A stretch of DNA of 64,000 nucleotides from Antennarius striatus (GCF_040054535.1 NC_090779.1:17047001-17111000), one strand, 5' to 3'. Shown: positions 15,164 through 28,283, counted from the first letter of the stretch. Notes: generated from the letters alone by a model not told the origin. Numbers and translations: made by a program.

Positions 15164-16136
15164 ATGTCTAGACGAGTCAGACCCGGTTATCATCGCCAAG
15201 AAATCAACAAAACCTCCTGGGAAGTACCGGAGCGGTACCGGGATCTGAGGCAGGTGGGGACCGGGGCGTACGGGACGGTTTGGTAAGTGAGTGAAATCTG
15301 CGCCACATCTGTGATGGATGTGTAACACCGAACACACAGCTGGTGTACGAGGAGCGTGGTGACAAAAAAAAACACAACACAACACAACACGACGGAACAG
15401 ATGGTGCCACACAGACAGACGCGCTCTGCCACCGCCAAACAAAAGAAAAGTAGGTGCGCTCCGCCGACGCGCACTGCCGCTCCCGCTCCACTTCCTCGTC
15501 TGATGGAGACGCTTGAAACGAGTTTTCGCTTCGCCACAGTTAGTTGTCAGTGTAGCCTGTACATCTGCAACACAAGTGAATTAGAAGTGAGGTGATCCGG
15601 GGTGAAGTTTAATGATGTCGTTCAATGGCAGCTTTTCAGGCACTTTGTTCGCCGCATGTCGTCCCTTCAGTCCTCAGTGATCAACTGGGCGGCCGCTGAG
15701 CAGCTAGAGCTGACGCGGTGGAGCTCAATAACGCACAGCAATTCGGAGTGTGTGGACTGATGTGTGTTGGAGATGGAGGCGTTTGTTTTCATCCACACCA
15801 TCAGTTGGAAGCAGGGGCTCTTCTAGTCCTGGCCCCAGAGATCCACAGTGACATGTGGCCCCCACCGCCAAACACCCAACGGGTTTCCTTGAATGACCGC
15901 TCCACGGGTGAAATGCCACAATACAATTCCCCGTAACGACCCTCGATTAGGGCCATTATTTCTGACAATTTGGCTGAGCTGCTGCTTTTGGTTGTGAAAC
16001 GAGTGAAATGAAAAGATACTCGTTTAAATGAAAGCTTTATATGAACATTTCAACATACCTGTCTATCCACACATGTTGTTGCAACAGTTGCAAAATTGGA
16101 TTCCACTATATTTCATAGTAATAATAACATTTGTGA

Positions 16137-16172
<36 letters not shown>

Positions 16173-19100
16173 CTCAACCTGTATCTATTGCAGCGTTTGT
16201 TAGATTGTTGTTCCAATATTTACAGTGATTGGGTCGTAGATTCTTGAGTCCATGCAGGTAGAATACGGACTACAGTGTATAAACATGTGTGCTCTAGTTC
16301 CAGACCCAGACAGCAAGATGTGCACCTCATAGCTTGTATTTTGGGTAATTCCGCATCGTTTTCCTGTTGTAATTGTCTAAACCAAGCCACTGTAACATAG
16401 AGAAACTTGAGGTGCAGTAATCTGGGTCTGTCAATGTCTAGATGATCAGTGAATGTTGGACCTGTATGTCAACACTTTGGGCTAATAATCAATGCAAATG
16501 AATGTGCAGTAGATAAAGTGAAATGTGAATGTGAAGATGAGGAAGTGCCCTTCCAGTCAAGGGAAGTGTCTCTGTTAGAATATTATATACTGTATTCCTA
16601 TTATGGTGTCACCTGATGTTCTTTGGAAGAGCGTGTATATTTGACTCACGCCCTGCTGTAATCTTTCCCTCAGCTCAGCAGTGGACTCAAGAACAGGAAC
16701 GAAGGTGGCCATCAAGAAGCTGTACAGACCCTTCCAGACAGAACTGTTTGCTAAGCGGGCCTACAGAGAGCTGAGGCTCCTCAAACACATGAAACATGAA
16801 AATGTGAGACACGGCGTGATCAGTCAGGGGTCCAGGCGTGCAGGACTGATTGACTATTTAGTTTTGCAGTGCTAACCAGATGGAGCTTTGAAATCTTTAT
16901 AGAATTTAATTGAGCAGAGAAAAATGAAGTTTGAACATGTACTATTTCATCTAAAGAAGGGATCTGTGTAGTATGTGACTTACTGTATTTCTGTCTGCAG
17001 GTGATTGGCTTATTAGATGTGTTTACTGCCGACCTCTCTTTGGACTTATTTCGTGACTTGTAAGTGCAATCTATATTTTTCTATCACATAATTTACAGCC
17101 GAGAGGCTGACATGATTTTTTGCAGTGTTATTTCAAAACCTGTATCAGTTTTCTAGCTGTTATACTGAAAGTATTTCCGTCTTTCTTAAAGTTATCTGGT
17201 GATGCCATTCATGGGAACTGATCTGGGGAAGTTGATGAAGCTGCAGAAGCTGTCAGAAGAAAAGATTCAATATTTTGTTTATCAGATACTCAAAGGGCTT
17301 AAGGTGGAGACCATGCTTGTGAATGAATTATTACCTTAAAAGTTAAAAAGAATTGCAATTCTTAATCCATCGCATATCCTTCCAATACAGTATATTCATT
17401 CTGCTGGCATAATTCACAGGGTAAGTCATCTTTTCTGTTTCCTTCATTTCCTGTACAAAATTAAACTCCTCGCATTTTCTTACAATTTTAAGAGAGAACA
17501 TTATTTTCCATCTTAATAGTTTGTCTTTTAATGTTTTGCAGGACCTCAAACCAGGAAATCTGGCCATTAACCAAGACTGTGAGCTCAAGGTACTCAAACA
17601 AATGAAACTCATTGAGTGTCTTTATATCAAGAAATAATCAACATGCTGCCTTACAATCATTACCAGACCTGTAAAACTATAATGTGTGTGTGTGTGTGCG
17701 TGTGCGTGTGCGCGTGTGCGTGTGATGTTTCATTCCATGCTCTGTCAGATCTTGGACTTTGGTTTGGCGCGGCAAGCAGACAGCGAGATGACGGGGTATG
17801 TCGTGACTCGTTGGTACAGAGCCCCGGAGGTCATCCTGAGCTGGATGCACTACACCCAGACCGGTAATGAAGAACTCATTCCAGGGAATGAAGCGTTTCT
17901 TTCTCTGTCACCTGTTTTCAATTAGCTTCTCACGGTATTGTGAGACGATGCATGAATTTGTCCTATTAATCTGAACGCTTGTCCTCAGTTCAGGTCTTCT
18001 GCTGCAGTCAGTGCTTTACTATATTTCCCATAATTATCCAGATAGTCTCCAGCGAACAGGCTGAGTCTTGTTGCTTTGCTACCTTTTCTTCTGTAACACA
18101 CATCACGTAAGACTGATCAGTGTTTTCTATTGAGGCGACAGCCAGTTGGGACTTTAGTTGTTATAACTTTATCCAATGACGTTTTGCTTGTTGTGGTGTT
18201 TAGTCAGTTTGTTTCCTGTCAACAGGATTACTCTAAACGCGCTCAGCAGATTTTTGTGAAACTTGTTTGGAGGGTTGAACATGTGGGAGGGAAGATCCCA
18301 TTATAGTTTGGATTGGATCCACATAAAGAGGTGGATTCAGGAATGTATTTTTATTTATTTGCTCTTTTTAACATTGCATCACAGATACTTTTTTTGGAAG
18401 TTATGCACAAATTACTCAATATATTATTTTGAAACCATGTGGAGGGCTATGGCATGAAGGAGGAACCCACTACCCATGAGTTATACATAAAGTACTTTTC
18501 ATATCACTTGTTAGGTTGATAGTTCAAATTAATGTCTTGACTTTATTTAATTAAGAGGTGGCCTTTAGCCTTGCTATGAATGGCCTTTTTGTATTGATTT
18601 TTTAAAATTTGTTTCTTCTCTATGACTGAGTTATTTGTATGATTTTTGAATAACCCTAGAGAGTAGCACAAAATAATAAATGATAAACAGCCCAGAAATA
18701 GAATGTTGTATCTTGTTGAACCAAGTCGTTTGCTTGAAAGTACTCGTCTTACAGCTTACCTTATATTTCAGATGTCAGATAATGAAGGCAGTTTTCTCTG
18801 ACCCCTATTGTCCATATTCATAGAAATGTACATTGAAAACAAGGAATATGAAATGTTTTTTCTTTTTCTTTTCTTTTTTTTTTCTCCTCAGTGGACATTT
18901 GGTCAGTGGGCTGCATCATGGCAGAAATGCTGCAACACAAACCTCTTTTCAAAGGCAGCGACCGTATCCTTCTACCTCACTGGTCGATCTCACTTGACAC
19001 ATTTCCGACATCCAGCTGAAAAGACACGAGTGATGCTCTTCACTGTTAAGCTCAAACGATAACTGTTTGAACGTCACCCGTCACATTTTAACCTTAACAC

Positions 19101-19882
19101 CTGATTCTCAGACCTAGATCAACTGAATGAAATCATGAAGACCACAGGAACGCCGACTCCAGAATTTATAACAAAATTAGAATCTGAGGATGTGAGTTCT
19201 GTGTGTGTGTGTGCATGAGTGTGCATGAGTGTGTGAGCCTGTGCGTGTGTACAAATATATATACAGTATATTTATACAATATACACACACTATAGCTTTA
19301 GAAATCAGACAATTGGGCAAGATAATTGTGTGATTATAATTACGTGTGCATCAAATTTAATCTCATAGGCCAAAAGCTACATTAAAAGTCTTCCAAAAAT
19401 GGAAAAGAAAGACCTTCAGAAGGTGTTCTCTACAGCTAATCCACTAGGTAAGATGTGCTCAGCCTGTCAATTTTTCAGCTCACCAGTGAAACTGTGAAAT
19501 AAATGCACCTTGTTCTTCTGCTTCCTCAGCCGTGTCCGTGCTGGAGCACATGTTATTGCTGGATCCAGAGAGCAGAGCAACCGCCGCAGAAGCCCTGAAG
19601 CTGCCTTACTTTGCAGAGTTCAGGGAACCTGAGGAGGAGACCGAAGCGCCGCCGTATGATCACTCTCTGGATAACACAGACCTGCAGCTGAACCAGTGGA
19701 AACGTAAGGATGGAGGAACCTTTAGAGGGATTTTAGTTGGAAGGGAGGATGAGGACCAAAGTGGAAAGTGGACCAAAACAGCCATTTAATGTCCTGCCTT
19801 GTTTATTTTCTTAGGTCACACCTTCACAGAGATCTTGACCTTCCAGCCAGTTGTGCCAGAGTCCAAGGAAACATCGCTGTAG
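15164..19882 (+). CDS. mapk12: Mitogen-activated protein kinase 12 (p38-gamma)
   Basis: Twelve exons (15164-15282, 16674-16803, 17001-17059, 17192-17303, 17391-17420, 17542-17589, 17749-17863, 18892-18963, 19112-19191, 19369-19447, 19530-19703, 19815-19882) give 361 residues; human has 367. Landmarks are the Gly-rich loop GTGAYG (32-37), VAIKK with Lys54, HRD (149-151), DFG (169-171) and the dual-phosphorylation motif TGY (181-183) that defines p38 kinases. The C-terminus ends KETSL, a class I PDZ ligand found on p38-gamma and absent from p38-alpha, beta and delta; it recruits PDZ scaffolds such as syntrophin and DLG. The intron at 18964-19111 is U12-type. AATAAA lies at 20291. Teleosts can have more than one mapk12 copy, so no a/b suffix is given. 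Confidence 0.96.
15283..16673 (+). other. First intron of mapk12
   Basis: The 1.4-kb intron holds a short ACAAC-type repeat near 15368-15390 and a CA repeat of about 15 units at 16139-16168. CpG content is high to about 15950, which fits a promoter-proximal CpG-rich zone. No coding exon was seen. Confidence 0.6.
17683..17724 (+). repeat. Imperfect TG/CG dinucleotide repeat in mapk12 intron
   Basis: Alternating purine-pyrimidine run of TG and CG units lying only 25 bp before the acceptor of the exon carrying DFG and TGY. Confidence 0.8.
18964..19111 (+). other. U12-type (minor spliceosome) intron in mapk12
   Basis: The donor is GTATCCTT immediately after GACC, the full U12 5' splice consensus in its GT form. 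The acceptor side has CCTTAAC ending 13 nt before the exon, the U12 branch consensus at the expected distance, and no polypyrimidine tract, then CAG. The intron is 148 nt and interrupts the codon for His in GSDHLDQL. MAPK genes of the p38 and JNK groups are known hosts of U12 introns. Confidence 0.88.
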
Positions 19883-20377
19883 GACACAAATATGTGGCTG
19901 TGTAGCCTTGAAATCAGGACACACTAACCTGTCCTACAAGTTTGACCTCAGTTGGGAAGTGATCTCATTTACAAGCTATCTCTATTTGTCAACCTGTGTT
20001 TTGGACCTTCAAGCTGTGGATTTGTCTTTGCCTATCATCAAACACGTGTTTTTCAGGTCACCTGCTTTCTGAACTTTTAGCTCTGAGACTGTGAGCTCAT
20101 TTGGTGTTAATCAGGTGATGATATTATGGTAGGAATTATGGGTTGTGTTGTTTGAGTCGCTGATCTTTGTGGTACATACACACATTAATTTTTTAGTCCT
20201 ACTATTACTGGAATTCTGACTTCATTTTTGGGTCAGGATTCTTTGTTTAAATACCAGTGTATAATATAATAATACTATGACGGTGCTATGAATAAAATAT
20301 AATTTAAAACACTGAGAATATCTCGATTGACAGTGAAGAGATGACTTGTTCTTCAAAGATATGTGACTGGAATTATT

Positions 20378-20378
<1 letters not shown>

Positions 20379-20457
<79 letters not shown>
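20379..20457 (+). repeat. (GT)n microsatellite, about 39 units
   Basis: Uninterrupted GT run about 85 bp beyond the mapk12 AATAAA. Confidence 0.97.
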
Positions 20458-20458
<1 letters not shown>

Positions 20459-22923
20459 TTTACATGTCTACTCTGACCCTGTTTCCAGTGGCCTTAAAAT
20501 AATGATTAAAAAAAGATTTCTGATCATATGACATCCATTCCATAAAGTAATGCACATTTTATTCACATTTTGACTTCACAGCAGAGCAAATAACAGAACA
20601 CGCTGTGTCTTGATTTGTGAATTCATGTTCCCAATACCGCACTTGCAATTATGTCATTAAAATTGTCTTGACGAATTATGTACATGTGTTTGATTTTCTC
20701 CCACTATTTGTTGCTGTTGTTGTTGTTTTTGTATTTTGTCACATAGGATTTTTATGTAGTTACACATTTCCTAAACATGCATTTGTAGCACAGCACTCTC
20801 GTTAGAGAAGTGATGATGAAGCTACTGACTAATGAAGTGACCTGCATGAATTATGGTTCCCTCATGTGACGCCTTACTTGTTATTCATCTCAGTAACACT
20901 AGGTGGCAGCATATGAACAACCCATTACCCAAATGCATTTGGTGACACTTCTCCATTCACGGCTTTGATCAGAAATATACTAACATTTATTGGATAGATT
21001 TCCATGAAATCTGTTTCATTAAATTCCTAATGCATGTACTGATGATCTCCTAAGCTTTCATGTAGCTGCCCCTCATCAGATAAACATTTTTGAATAGCCA
21101 ATGAAATATTTGACATTGGAATTCATGCTTTTTCCCCAGTGTGTTAAATTTATGACATCCACTAAAGTCAGTTGCCACATCTGTACTCTATGTTTAATGC
21201 TTATTAGCAAATGCTAACCAAGATAAGCATTTCACTACTGTCGCTGAGAATATTAGCCTGCTGAATACCACCTTCATCTCAGTGAACGACAGTTCAGATC
21301 CAAAGTCTTGTTTTGTTTTGTTTTTTTATTTTGCCTTAGAAGATTCAAGCTGCCAGATTAGTTTCAATGATTTACAATGTTTTAGTTTACATTGACAACC
21401 TTATTTTTGTATAAAATATGATTGATGACTTCAAGTAGGCCTAACACATGTCTAAACATTCTCACGGGGTGCCTATCCATGTTTAAATTCTCCTCATTCC
21501 TCCATCAGCTGGTGTTGAATTTAACAGTTCTTTCTTGAGCGACCTCCAGATCCCTGACTCCTGAGGGCTACTCCCTCAAAACTCAGCTTTCTCACTGGAC
21601 CAGAGCTCCTCCGACCCAATCCCTTCTTACGTGTTGTGTCCTCATGAATGCGCGCAATGCATAGTTCAGAGAAAAGTCAGTGATTTCTGTTCCCACTTCA
21701 GACAGGAAAAAAGAGGGGAAGGCTCACCCCCACCCCCCACGACAGACTCCCTCGCACTGTCTTGTTCGTTGACCCTGCTGTTTATGTATTTATAGTACAT
21801 GTTGGCTACAAGCTGCATAATTTCACATTTAAGACATGCACATTTGTGCACCCATGTTAAACATAGCAATGTCTGCTATGCTCATTTGTACACAAACGCA
21901 GACTTAGATAGACTCAGGAAGGGGTATATGTGGAATGACAGGGATGTGCAAATACGGATCTGACCTGGGTCACTCTCCTTTCTTAAAGTGGAATGTCAGT
22001 ATGAACTGTGTTTATTTTATGTCTGGGGGAGGCCCATCACTGCAAATCTCACCGGGGTGAGAGGATCAACACCATCTTCGCTGAGGTTCTTCATCATACA
22101 TAGAGTTTATTTGCTTCTCATGTGAGAAATCCATCTTTTTTTCTTTTTTTTAGAAGTAATGAGCTCGGAAAGTTTGTCTCCCTTTAGTGGGAGAGCTAAT
22201 GATTCGATAAATGAAGCCAGTTCCGTCACTGCAAAATTTAATTGAAATGAATGACGATGATGGAGCGTCATTGACTACAGTGTTTGTTTTCTAAATATCC
22301 TTGCATTCAAAAGTTCAGCTCTGACGAAGTTGATGGGAGTGAAAATCTGTCATCTCGCTGAATGTCCTCAATCTGCGTGTGGGCTTTACACACATTTAGA
22401 TTTTTACTCAGCAGGTTATTTATGTACTTCGTGTTTGGTTGGTACCAGATGTCAGTTTGGATGTGTTGCTGGATGCTGCTGCTGTTCTGTGGCGAGTTTG
22501 CAGAGGTCTGGGTGTCCTCTCACATGTCTACGTGTCATGTTCTTACGGATAAGGGGTTTAGCACAAGCGAGCAACAGCTGTTAAACTGTTCACCAAATAT
22601 GGCTTTGGTCGGGGTGTTCAGTGCTCTTCACACGAATACTGACATGCCTAAAGTTTTAATTTTTAAAAGATTTCATATTATAAAAATCCTTTTTTTTTTC
22701 TTCAGAGGATGAATAATTATGTTCACAGCTTCCCTGAGTCAGTGTGATTTAATTGTCCTCATGTTTGGCTTGATGATTGTTGGTGTGTATGAATGCATCA
22801 GCGGCTGAATGCGTGTGGAGATGAAACATTCCCATGTGTGTCACGTGGACCATGAATGCTGTGGCTGCAGGTTCTCAGCCTTCACCTCTGTCTAACTTGC
22901 TAACCCTCCCGTTCTTTTTCTAG

Positions 22924-23088
22924 TCCCTACCTCCCGGCCTCGATCTCTGTGACGTGTACACCTCAGCTCACGTGTCTGCGGGACCTGTCAGGAGGAGAGG
23001 CAGCACCGTCAAGAGAACCACAGAGGAAATTCCTCGGGTTTACATGAAGCTGATGAGCCCCGTGCAAACGCTAAATAGAATTCTCTGA
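22924..23088 (+). other. Exon-like open segment, gene unknown
   Basis: A strong acceptor (pyrimidine tract then CTAG, 22904-22923) is followed by 55 codons in one open frame ending TGA at 23086. The segment is richer in CpG than its surroundings and includes PGLDLCDVYTSAHVS and GPVRRRGSTVKRTTEEIPRV. It has no start codon near the acceptor, so it would be a terminal exon. No upstream partner exon was found and I do not recognise the protein. It could be a chance frame in a conserved regulatory element; two CACGTG E-boxes lie near 22845 and 22970. Confidence 0.3.
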
Positions 23089-23639
23089 AAATTCTGAGAA
23101 TAGTGAGAAGGAGAGGATTGAAACAAGCAGGAAAGAAAAGACGGGTGGATAAAAAAGAGAAGGAGGGAAGTTGAAGAGACTAACTAAAAGAGAATCAGGC
23201 TACCCCTGGGAGAGTCTATCTTTGTGGAATAGGCAGTTTAGTTTACATTAGCTCATTCAATAGAAATCCACCCGCTGTTTGAAGACTTGTGAGGAATATA
23301 CAGTGCAGTGAGTGCATGCCTTAAGACTGTAATCGCTCCCAGGATGATTTTGTGTCCATCTGCGATGTGTTGATGTATGGGGGTCACACTCAGAATGGTA
23401 CTAATTGTGTTGAAGAGCACTCAAACCATTCTGACCCAAAGACCCAATGGATGCCAGCTGCTCAACCAAGACAAATTACTTCTGCTAGATTGAAAGCTAT
23501 CAGGGCTAGAGGACAACTTGTTTGTTATAAACTACTAAATGCATTTGATGTTCTGTATATCATTACAGCAGTTATGAAGCTCCTGCTTTGTGGAACCATA
23601 AAATACCCTCTTTACATTTTATAGTTCAATTGCTGCCAA

Positions 23640-23970
23640 CTTTTCTTTTGCAGCTGTGGGGGTTCAGCAAAGTCTCCAGGATATTGTTCTCCATAGAGAG
23701 AATCCTGACTGGCTGCATCACCGCCTGGTATGGCTCTACCGAGGGTGCTGAAGTTTGTTCAGCACATCACAGGGATGGTGCTGCCCTCCATGGAAAATCT
23801 CTCCACCCAACAACGTAGGAAAATTACCCCTAGAATAATGAGAGACCCACATCACCTCAGCCATAAGATGTTCTGCCTGCTGCTGTCTAACATGTGTTAC
23901 CACAGTGTCATCCCTCAGGCCGTAAAACTCCCTAACGGCACATGCAGCAATGCTTTCAGGTGTGGAGGTT
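23640..23970 (+). pseudogene. Non-LTR retrotransposon fragment, reverse-transcriptase ORF C-terminus
   Basis: Split over two frames are ERILTGCITAWYGST and HITGMVLPSMENL, then IMRDPHHLSHKMFCLL and [11 protein letters not shown]. This is the C-terminal region typical of fish LINE ORF2 proteins. The frame change near 23745 and missing upstream catalytic region show it is a dead 5'-truncated copy. A CT run and ATCC repeats follow directly. Confidence 0.7.
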
Positions 23971-23982
23971 TCCTGTCCTCCT

Positions 23983-23984
23983 GC

Positions 23985-24017
<33 letters not shown>

Positions 24018-24024
24018 TTCTCCC
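23983..24024 (+). repeat. CT-rich simple repeat
   Basis: Nearly pure TC/TCC run at the 3' side of the LINE fragment. Confidence 0.9.
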
Positions 24025-24064
24025 TCATTACTTTTGGGGGATTGTTGCGTCTACGCATCTATTG

Positions 24065-24160
24065 ATCGATCCATCCATCCATCCATCTATCCAACCAACT
24101 ATTCATCTATCCATCCATCCATCCATCCATCCATCAATCTATCCATCCATCCATCCATCA
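24065..24160 (+). repeat. ATCC tetranucleotide repeat
   Basis: Imperfect (ATCC)n with ATCT and ATTC variants. GGAT-type tails of this kind often follow LINE 3' ends in fish. Confidence 0.9.
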
Positions 24161-25599
24161 GCGTGACAACAGGCTTAGAAGAGTATTCCAGATGTCCTGT
24201 GCAACAACACTGTTCACCCCCCAAATATGTAGGTTCCCCTAAAAGAAACCTCCAATTCCTGAGATCAATGCTGCAATGTAGGTGTAAGTGAAAATATGCC
24301 ATAGAATTGTCTTAAACCACAACTCCTGTTGGTATCTCCATCACATATTTTGTGATGTGCAGGGGTGTCCAATTTTTATGAAAACATAAACCAAAGAAAG
24401 TACAGATTTTTTTTCAAAATATCAAAGTGGTCCTAATAGAGACACACTTGTAATTCTGGTCCCCTAAAGTGGCTGTTAACGTTTTCATTAAAGACAGAAA
24501 ATAGCAGCATGCTTATAATCTGTTAAAATGTATTCCAAGGGTGACTAGCCTTGATTAAAGAAAAAGAAAACACACGCCCCTTTAATCAATTTCCCTGCTG
24601 TCAGTTTCCTTCACCCTGAGTGGGGTAATTGGAGTTGATCATTTTATCATCACAAAACAAGGCGACAAGACACATTCATGTTTGTGTTGTTGTGATTCCC
24701 TGCAGGTGAGCTCAGTTTTTGAAGTTCTCTGTGAGATAACTTACATGACTGTCTGACCAGATGGTACATTCTGATGGATTTTATGGTCAAGTGAGCACAA
24801 GACCTCAGCAGTGACCTCTGTGGGGGTCACAGCTTCCTGAATGTCATCGTTCACTACGGGTGATGAACTACTGAGCAAAGGGCTGCAGCTGGAGCGAGCA
24901 TAGGACCTTACTCTGAGGTGAGAGGTCACAGTATATCACAGAGCCTGTGTTTCCCTTCCTGTGTGCTGGAGAGCAACTAGCATGGCTTGGTCAAGGTTAG
25001 TGGCAGTCTGGAATGCCATTCAGAAGGAGCAGTAAAGGAAAATATGGAAACAAACTGAAGATATACAGGGACTGATAACCTGTGCTGTATTTCACGATTT
25101 TATCCACATTTATTACATAAGCGGAGTAAATATCACTGTGCTCCTGCTAATGAAGTGCTGAATTGCTTCCCTCTGGTTGCTGGCTTGGATGAGATGAAAC
25201 AAAACAAAACTGAAACAAAATTTACACACAAAGGTGGATAAAGATGCACACAGAATTCAAAGTCTTTAAAGTTGGTTATAAAAGCATAAAAAAATCATTT
25301 GAATCTTAGCTTTATATTGTTGAGGGCTATATTATAGTATAATATTATAGTATAATAACAACACTGTTATATAAATAACAGAAATTCAGGTAACGCTCTT
25401 TAAATAAGATGATAATTTAAATAATAAATAAAAATCTCAATTACTCGTATGTGGTAGAGGTCAGACCTGAGTATTATTTAAACCAGTTTATTAATTTATT
25501 AAACAGTGTTTAAAAACTTTATTCATTAAAAAAAATCATTATTAATTAAAAACTAATTTGCTGATTTATCATACATTTGCCCTCAGAAGCCGAGACCAT

Positions 25600-25870
25600 T
25601 CTTTTCTGTGGGACTGCATGGACCAGTATTTTCCACAGCCTACACACTCGACACTCATTGGATAAATTCCACTAATTTGTCCCGCCCACGGACACATAAG
25701 CGTTTCCGGGATGAACGGCGCAGTAAACTGGCCTCGACCGGCTTGGGCGCCTGACTTCCGCATGATGATTGGAGGATCAGGCGAAAGGCCGAACCTCTTT
25801 TTGATTGACAGCAATTTTGACAAATAGACCGTCACGTGAGCTTTAGTCGTTCAGTCACATTGTGGTTTTT
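25600..25870. promoter_or_regulatory. CpG-rich island with CCAAT and E-box motifs
   Basis: In AT-rich surroundings this stretch has many CpGs, ATTGG (inverted CCAAT) motifs near 25658 and 25767, a related GATTGAC at 25803, a GC-box-like CCCGCCC at about 25681 and CACGTG at 25833-25838. The composition resembles a housekeeping promoter, but no coding exon was recognised on either side. It may drive a non-coding RNA or be a relic. Confidence 0.35.
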
Positions 25871-27359
25871 GCAAGTGAAACGTACAGAGACGCTATAATT
25901 GTTTTGGTATTTATTTGGCGAAATTGCTCATAAAACATAATCGCATTATTTCCTTGTTTCAGTTTAATGTAATTTCATTATTTTGATATTGTTTTGTCAG
26001 TTCATTTCCAATTCCTCAGATGAAAATCCATTTATAGAAATGTGGAAGAAAATCCCTAGTGGGGTTGGGGGGGGTGTGTGTAAAATTACACAGGTAGATC
26101 AAAGCCAGACTGACCTTTGAACTACTCTCCTTTGATTATACCTACTGTATGATGGGTTGTGCAGTTTACTCTCCTTTATTCACTCTCCTTGTGCTGTCCT
26201 GAATCAGGAAGCTAACATTAGCTACTATTTAAAAAGGGTTAATGAAGTGGCCACCCACCTAGTAATCGGAACAGGTTGAGTCCAATGGCCATTTAACAGC
26301 AACATACTCTCCAGTGTTCCTGTACCTACATTTTCTTATTTGTCCACATAGCCCTTATTCTCCCAGCTTCATAATCTCAAAATTGAGGTAGTTTAGGGAA
26401 ACTTAATCTCTGACAAATCTTCAGGCGTCATAAATACCAGAATCAGCATCGGAATCAAAATCATCATTAGGATCAGAATCAAACATTCATGGGTAGGTTT
26501 TACAGAGAATAAACGGATGAGTGACGAAGTGTAATCCTTTCCTCAGGGTCAGATCTCTTCATATTCCTCAAAACCTAGAAGCGTCTCGCCATCTCCAAAT
26601 CTGCATGATTTTCCTGAGGATGCATCTACTTCAGAAATCAATGGTCAAATCCACCGTAAGTCAGAAAGTCTTTTACAGCCTCGAACAACTTATATTAATT
26701 AAAGTTTAGAAGTGAAGAAGAACCTCAAACCAGTAAATATGACATTATCCCCAATGTCACACACAAACTAAAATTTAAGGCCTTTTTCTCTGCACAAAAC
26801 ACCAATAATCGCTGCTAACGTGGATTTTACATGTTTAATTTCTCACACGGTCTGCTGTTTGTCTGTGTTGAAGTGTAATGAGTTGCCTTTGTGTTGCCTT
26901 ATAAGCACTTGAAGCGTAGAGGAGATTCACTGTCTTTTTTTGTTTTTACAACGCAGGAAATAAACCACTTTTCTTTCTCTAACAGCTTGTTTATACTGTA
27001 GCACACCATGAAAACAGTAACCACTTAGTAACCTTACTTTGCTCTAAATGGCTAGAGAAAGCCTGGTTCCTATCAAGAGTGAAGAGTGAGACTAGTCCAT
27101 CAGGAGGACGTGGACTGCAACTTCTACACTGCAAGTACATTTCTGCATGATTTAGTAAAGGTATAGAACAACTAATCAAGACAACTGATGCTGTATATGC
27201 TGGCTGTGCATTTGTCCTTGAAAAACAAAACAAAAAAAGTTGTTCAAGACATTGATCAGAAGAAGGTGGTTCCTTGATTACAAACGTAGTAAAAGAGGGG
27301 AAAACCTATTAAGAAGTTCAAAAAATGATAGCTGTTCAGCTAAAAAACGACTATTCAAA

Positions 27360-27690
27360 TGGATTGGAGCGTAATCAAATTGGCAAGGGCAATTGGCAAG
27401 GGCAATGACCAAAGCAGGCAATGACCAGCTTCAGCAGGATCAGAGAAGATCTAAGGTTGTCTGTGAGAACTGTAACAATCAGATGACGTCTATGTGAAGC
27501 CAAGCTACCAACAAGAAGCCCCCGCAAAGTCCCATTGTTAAAAAAGATGTGCTAAGACAGTAACAATGTGCCAAAGAACACACTGTGCCAAAGAAATGGT
27601 GCAATATTTTGTGGACTAATGAGAGTCAGATTGTTCTTTTTGGGCCTGACGGCCACAAACCGTTTGTCAGACGACCTGCCAACACTGACA
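27360..27690 (+). pseudogene. Tc1/mariner-like transposase fragment
   Basis: Broken frames encode EDLRLSVRTVTIR, then after a stop RLCEAKLPTRSPRKVPLLKK, and further on KKWCNILWTNESQIVLFG and VRRPANT, in the order of a Tc1-like transposase. The catalytic-region DE(S/T) motif reads NES, and stops and indels interrupt it, so it is inactive. Terminal inverted repeats were not found. Confidence 0.72.
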
Positions 27691-28283
27691 GTGGTTTAAC
27701 TTAACTCGTAAAACCAGTAATTATTATGAAGATAAGTGTATTTCTGGGGCCTTATATCTGGAAGAAACAAACATTTTAAAGATTAACTGGGTTCCTCAAC
27801 TGAGTGTAAACCTCCACCAAGACCATTCAGTCAGCAGCTAGCAGCACATGAAAACATGAAGGCTACCTTGCCCCTTAATCCACACCTGATAGTATGAATT
27901 GGATCTCAGTTGTTTAAAGGAATGTGTCCGCTGGTCAATGCTAAATGGTAAAACGCTGAATTTTAGCATAAGCACCCATATAATGGTTAGAACTGTTGCC
28001 AACATGAATTGACAAACTCTGTAGCCATGCTTACAGCATTTCAAGCAGTTCTGTTGACAGACAGACACAGGTGGAAATATCCTCGACTCGTTGGAAGGTA
28101 TGATCACTGTTTTCAACATCCTCACGTTGAGTCATTGTCTTACAGCTCTGGATCCTTCCTGTCATCTGATCTCAGCCAGGCTGACCTGAATTTCATCAGC
28201 ATAGCTCTGACAGGTCTTCTCTGTCCATCTTCCAGAATGATTTTTTTTTTTTTGGTGATACATTTCCATGGCCTCTCCAAGGA

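Noticed and set aside
14960-15537. Minus-strand frames of 95-160 codons
   Set aside because: They are opposite the CpG-rich first exon and intron of mapk12 and show no domain or splice pattern.
15164-19882. Alternative calls of mapk11, mapk13 or mapk14
   Set aside because: The KETSL PDZ-binding terminus is a p38-gamma trait and is absent from the other p38 kinases.
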